A stretch of DNA of 64,000 nucleotides from Labedella phragmitis. Its GTDB lineage: Bacteria; Actinomycetota; Actinomycetes; Actinomycetales; Microbacteriaceae. A program made the translations under genes and the position numbers. Below, one piece after another: positions 62,096-64,000 of the stretch; positions within the stretch are counted from its first letter, which is position 1, and each line of letters opens with the position of its first letter. The stretch is taken from NCBI RefSeq assembly GCF_004078635.1, contig NZ_RZNB01000006.1, forward strand, positions 170,974-234,973, written 5' to 3'. Below the pieces are notes generated by a model. The model was not told the origin of the DNA. It made no database searches and saw only the letters and a program-made list of their open reading frames with translations.

Positions 62096-63346
62096 TCATA
62101 TCTCGGTCAATCCGAGCCGCTCCATCATGCCGTCGTCGTCGACCTCGGCGGGCGGGTCCGTGCCGGCCAGGTCGATCTCCTCGAGAGCGCGCGCCTCCGC
62201 GAGCGCATCCCAGCCGGTGACAGCGGATGCGTCGGCGATCGTGAGGTCACGGATCGCGGTGATGCGCGAGCCGAGCGAGGCAAGATCGAATCCCGCCGGG
62301 TGCGGTTCGATGAGGATCGGAAGACCGAGACGGCCGGCCCGCACGATGACGCCGGGCGGGGGGACTGCTCGAGTAGGACCGATCCGGAAGACGGGTCGCC
62401 GGTTCTCATCGGGAAGAACGTCGCCGTGGAGGTACGGCAGCAGCGCGTTATCGTACAGCGCACGCATCCACGCCGGAGATGTCGCCCCGTCCTCCTCGCG
62501 GAACGCATCATCCCAGCTCCCCTCACCGCGCGCGCTGAGCCGCGCACGAGCCACCTCGTCTCCCCCGAGCGCCGCCTTCCGCAGCCACTCCGCGACTTCC
62601 TCGGGACGGTCACAATCGTGCTCGAGCATCATCGCGAGGTTGTAGGCCGAGTAGGCGTCGCCCCGCGCGAACCCCTCCTCGTACGCCCGCTGAGCCGCCG
62701 GGTACTCCTCGAAGACGTCACTCAGCAGGTTGCCGAGGACGAGCGGCACGTCATCATTGCTGGCGAAGGCTTCCTCGAGGACGCGCCGAGCCGCCTCGAC
62801 ATCGCCGCGGCGCTCGTAGAGTCGGGAGAGGAGGACCACGGCCTCGTCCGCCTCGGCGACGCCCGCTTCGAGAAGGGCGACGACCTCCGCGTCGGTTCGG
62901 TCGTCGATTTCGAGAGCGTGCTCGCCGAGTCGGTACGCCGCGCGCGAGTACTCCCACTCGTCGCGCCGTGCCGTCAACGCCCGGCGATAGGACGCTTCCG
63001 CCGACGCCCAATCACCGAGGTCCGCGTACTCCTCCCCCAACTCGACGTCGCAGTACTCGCCGAGTGTGCCTGCGGTGAGGAAGAGTTCGACAGCGTCCGC
63101 CGCACGCCCGGTTCGAGCGACGACGAACCCCATCGCGTAGAAGGCGCGGCCTCGCTCTTCGGCTTCGCCCCACAGTTCCCAGATGCCGAGGCTCTCGTGG
63201 TCGCCGATCGCCGAGTCCAGCGCTGCGAGCTCAACCTCCGACCAGTTCCGGGCCAGGGCGGCATCGGCGAGCGCCTCCCAGTCGCGCGCCTCGAACAGCG
63301 CGACGGCGCGGGCGACGTGATCCGATGTCGCGGCCGTGTCCGCCAT
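62096..63346 (-). CDS. TPR/Sel1-like repeat protein
   Basis: 416 residues. The first about 290 are paired helices with TPR/Sel1-like spacing (LGDWASAEASYRRALTARRD, VLLSRLYERRGDVEAARRVL, AYSAYNLAMMLEHDCDRPEE, VAEWLRKAALGGDEVARARL). The C-terminal about 110 residues (LPYLHGDVLPDENRRPVFRI, LGSRITAIRDLTIADASAVT) form a separate unknown domain. I take the ATG at 63346 because GGAGGG lies 5 bp before it; a GTG directly upstream is an alternative. It begins 76 bp after an RHS-repeat gene on the same strand, a usual place for immunity or orphan-toxin genes, but no toxin is evident here. Confidence 0.7.
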   Translation of the reverse strand: MADTAATSDHVARAVALFEARDWEALADAALARNWSEVELAALDSAIGDHESLGIWELWGEAEERGRAFYAMGFVVARTGRAADAVELFLTAGTLGEYCDVELGEEYADLGDWASAEASYRRALTARRDEWEYSRAAYRLGEHALEIDDRTDAEVVALLEAGVAEADEAVVLLSRLYERRGDVEAARRVLEEAFASNDDVPLVLGNLLSDVFEEYPAAQRAYEEGFARGDAYSAYNLAMMLEHDCDRPEEVAEWLRKAALGGDEVARARLSARGEGSWDDAFREEDGATSPAWMRALYDNALLPYLHGDVLPDENRRPVFRIGPTRAVPPPGVIVRAGRLGLPILIEPHPAGFDLASLGSRITAIRDLTIADASAVTGWDALAEARALEEIDLAGTDPPAEVDDDGMMERLGLTEI

Positions 63347-63422
63347 CACGCCCTCCGTTCCGAGTCCCCTCGACAGTACCGACGGGGACCGCCGCCGTGC
63401 GCGTCCCCGTGCGAGGGGAGGG

Positions 63423-64000
63423 CTAGGTGCGTTTCGTCGGGCTCAGGAAGGCCCCCAGCCGGTCGGCGTCCTGGAGAATCGCCCAGGCGGCGTCGGCGAC
63501 CGCCGTCGCGGAGGCCGCGTCGCGGAAGACGAGGTGCATCGCCTCCGATTCGGAGTCGCGCACGACCGATCGCGACCAGAGTTCCGCGTCCTTCGCGATC
63601 GCGACGACGAGTCTCTCCATCTGGTACCCGCTGAAAGATTCGATCTTGTCCGCGAACGCCCCGGCGCCGTCGGTGGTCACGACGATGTCACCGTGCAGGT
63701 TCGGGAATGACCACGTCTCCGACCCGTCCGGACGGAACGACGCGAGCACACCACCAGGCAGGGGCAGCGTCCGCTCGATCACGGCACCGTCACCATCCAG
63801 CACCAGATCCGGGGAGTCGCCCTCCCCGCCGAACCCGAACCGCGTCACGACGTCCGGTGTGTTCGCCTTCGACACCCGACGCTCCACGATCCGATCCGAC
63901 GCATCACGCGTGTACCGAATCGACGTCCCGTCCGCGAGGTTCGTCTCCACATGACGATCCGCCACGTCATACACGAGCGACTGATCCGCGAGGGTCACCG
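63423..64000 (-). CDS. RHS/YD-repeat protein, C-terminal end (5' part outside window)
   Basis: The frame is open to the right edge, giving about 192 residues. YD-repeat-like text is seen in YDVADRHVETNLADGTSIRY and then TRDASDRIVERRVSK, and TWSFPNLHGDIVVTTDGAGA is the WxxPNxHGD block near the end of RHS cores. Normally this leads to a YDPFG/DPxG motif and a variable toxin; here it passes directly into about 75 unrelated residues (ELWSRSVVRDSESEAMHLVF, ATAVADAAWAILQDADRLGA) and stops. Either the toxin tip was replaced or lost, or this short tail is a different effector. Confidence 0.75.
   Translation of the reverse strand, partial: VTLADQSLVYDVADRHVETNLADGTSIRYTRDASDRIVERRVSKANTPDVVTRFGFGGEGDSPDLVLDGDGAVIERTLPLPGGVLASFRPDGSETWSFPNLHGDIVVTTDGAGAFADKIESFSGYQMERLVVAIAKDAELWSRSVVRDSESEAMHLVFRDAASATAVADAAWAILQDADRLGAFLSPTKRT

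Overview
The window is GC-rich (roughly 70 % by eye), densely coded actinobacterial DNA. The DUF222/HNH endonuclease, actinobacterial DUF3097, LPXTG- and LAXTG-type anchored surface proteins, DtxR-type iron box, frequent GTG starts and 4-nt stop/start overlaps point to Actinomycetia, most likely Microbacteriaceae (inference from gene content; no 16S rRNA is present).

Layout. 1-9.1 kb: the 5' part of a PNPOx-family oxidase, an 8.2-kb gene for a giant DUF11-repeat surface protein with an LPFTG anchor, and tRNA-Arg(CCG). 9.3-15.1 kb: a peptide/amino-acid module. On the minus strand lie an OPT-family transporter, an AroM-like protein, an Asp/Glu racemase-like protein and a DUF1177 protein; divergent from them are an IclR regulator and peptidase E. 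15.1-15.6 kb: a rearrangement scar with remnants of a GDP-L-fucose synthase and an acyltransferase. 15.8-24.1 kb: a minus-strand exopolysaccharide operon (initiating phosphoglycosyltransferase, four glycosyltransferases, Wzy-like polymerase, Wzx-like flippase) with lower GC in its distal half. 24.2-31.5 kb: a CPBP protease, then a plus-strand chain of Wzz/BY-kinase, low-molecular-weight tyrosine phosphatase, Asp-box membrane protein and DUF4012 protein, followed by two paralogous LAVTG-anchored small surface proteins. 31.6-35.6 kb: a polyamine/iron/phosphonate-type ABC importer. 35.8-48.8 kb: an N-terminally incomplete acyltransferase and mostly single metabolic or envelope genes (DUF3097, TPM-domain protein, PspA, arginase-like, crotonase, FAD disulfide oxidoreductase, HExxH protein, DUF1023-like hydrolase, iron-regulated SIP protein, alpha/beta hydrolase). 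48.9-54.1 kb: a complete Dpp/Opp-type ABC importer.

54.46-59.08 kb: a compact 4.6-kb integrated element has split a DUF222/HNH endonuclease gene. It carries a large serine recombinase beside the left junction, a small unknown ORF, an HUH rolling-circle-type Rep, a structured non-coding region and an AIPR-family (abortive infection phage resistance) gene. A 6-bp sequence occurs at both junctions, and deleting one copy plus the intervening 4,610 bp restores a 478-residue HNH reading frame. This is the most interesting part of the window: apparently a minimal site-specific, possibly replicating vehicle for a candidate phage-defence gene.

59.1-64 kb: the N-terminal half of the split HNH gene, a small membrane protein, a GH16-like protein with an altered catalytic motif, a small unknown protein, a TPR-like protein, and the C-terminal end of an RHS-repeat protein running off the right edge.

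No rRNA, CRISPR array or IS transposase was found.
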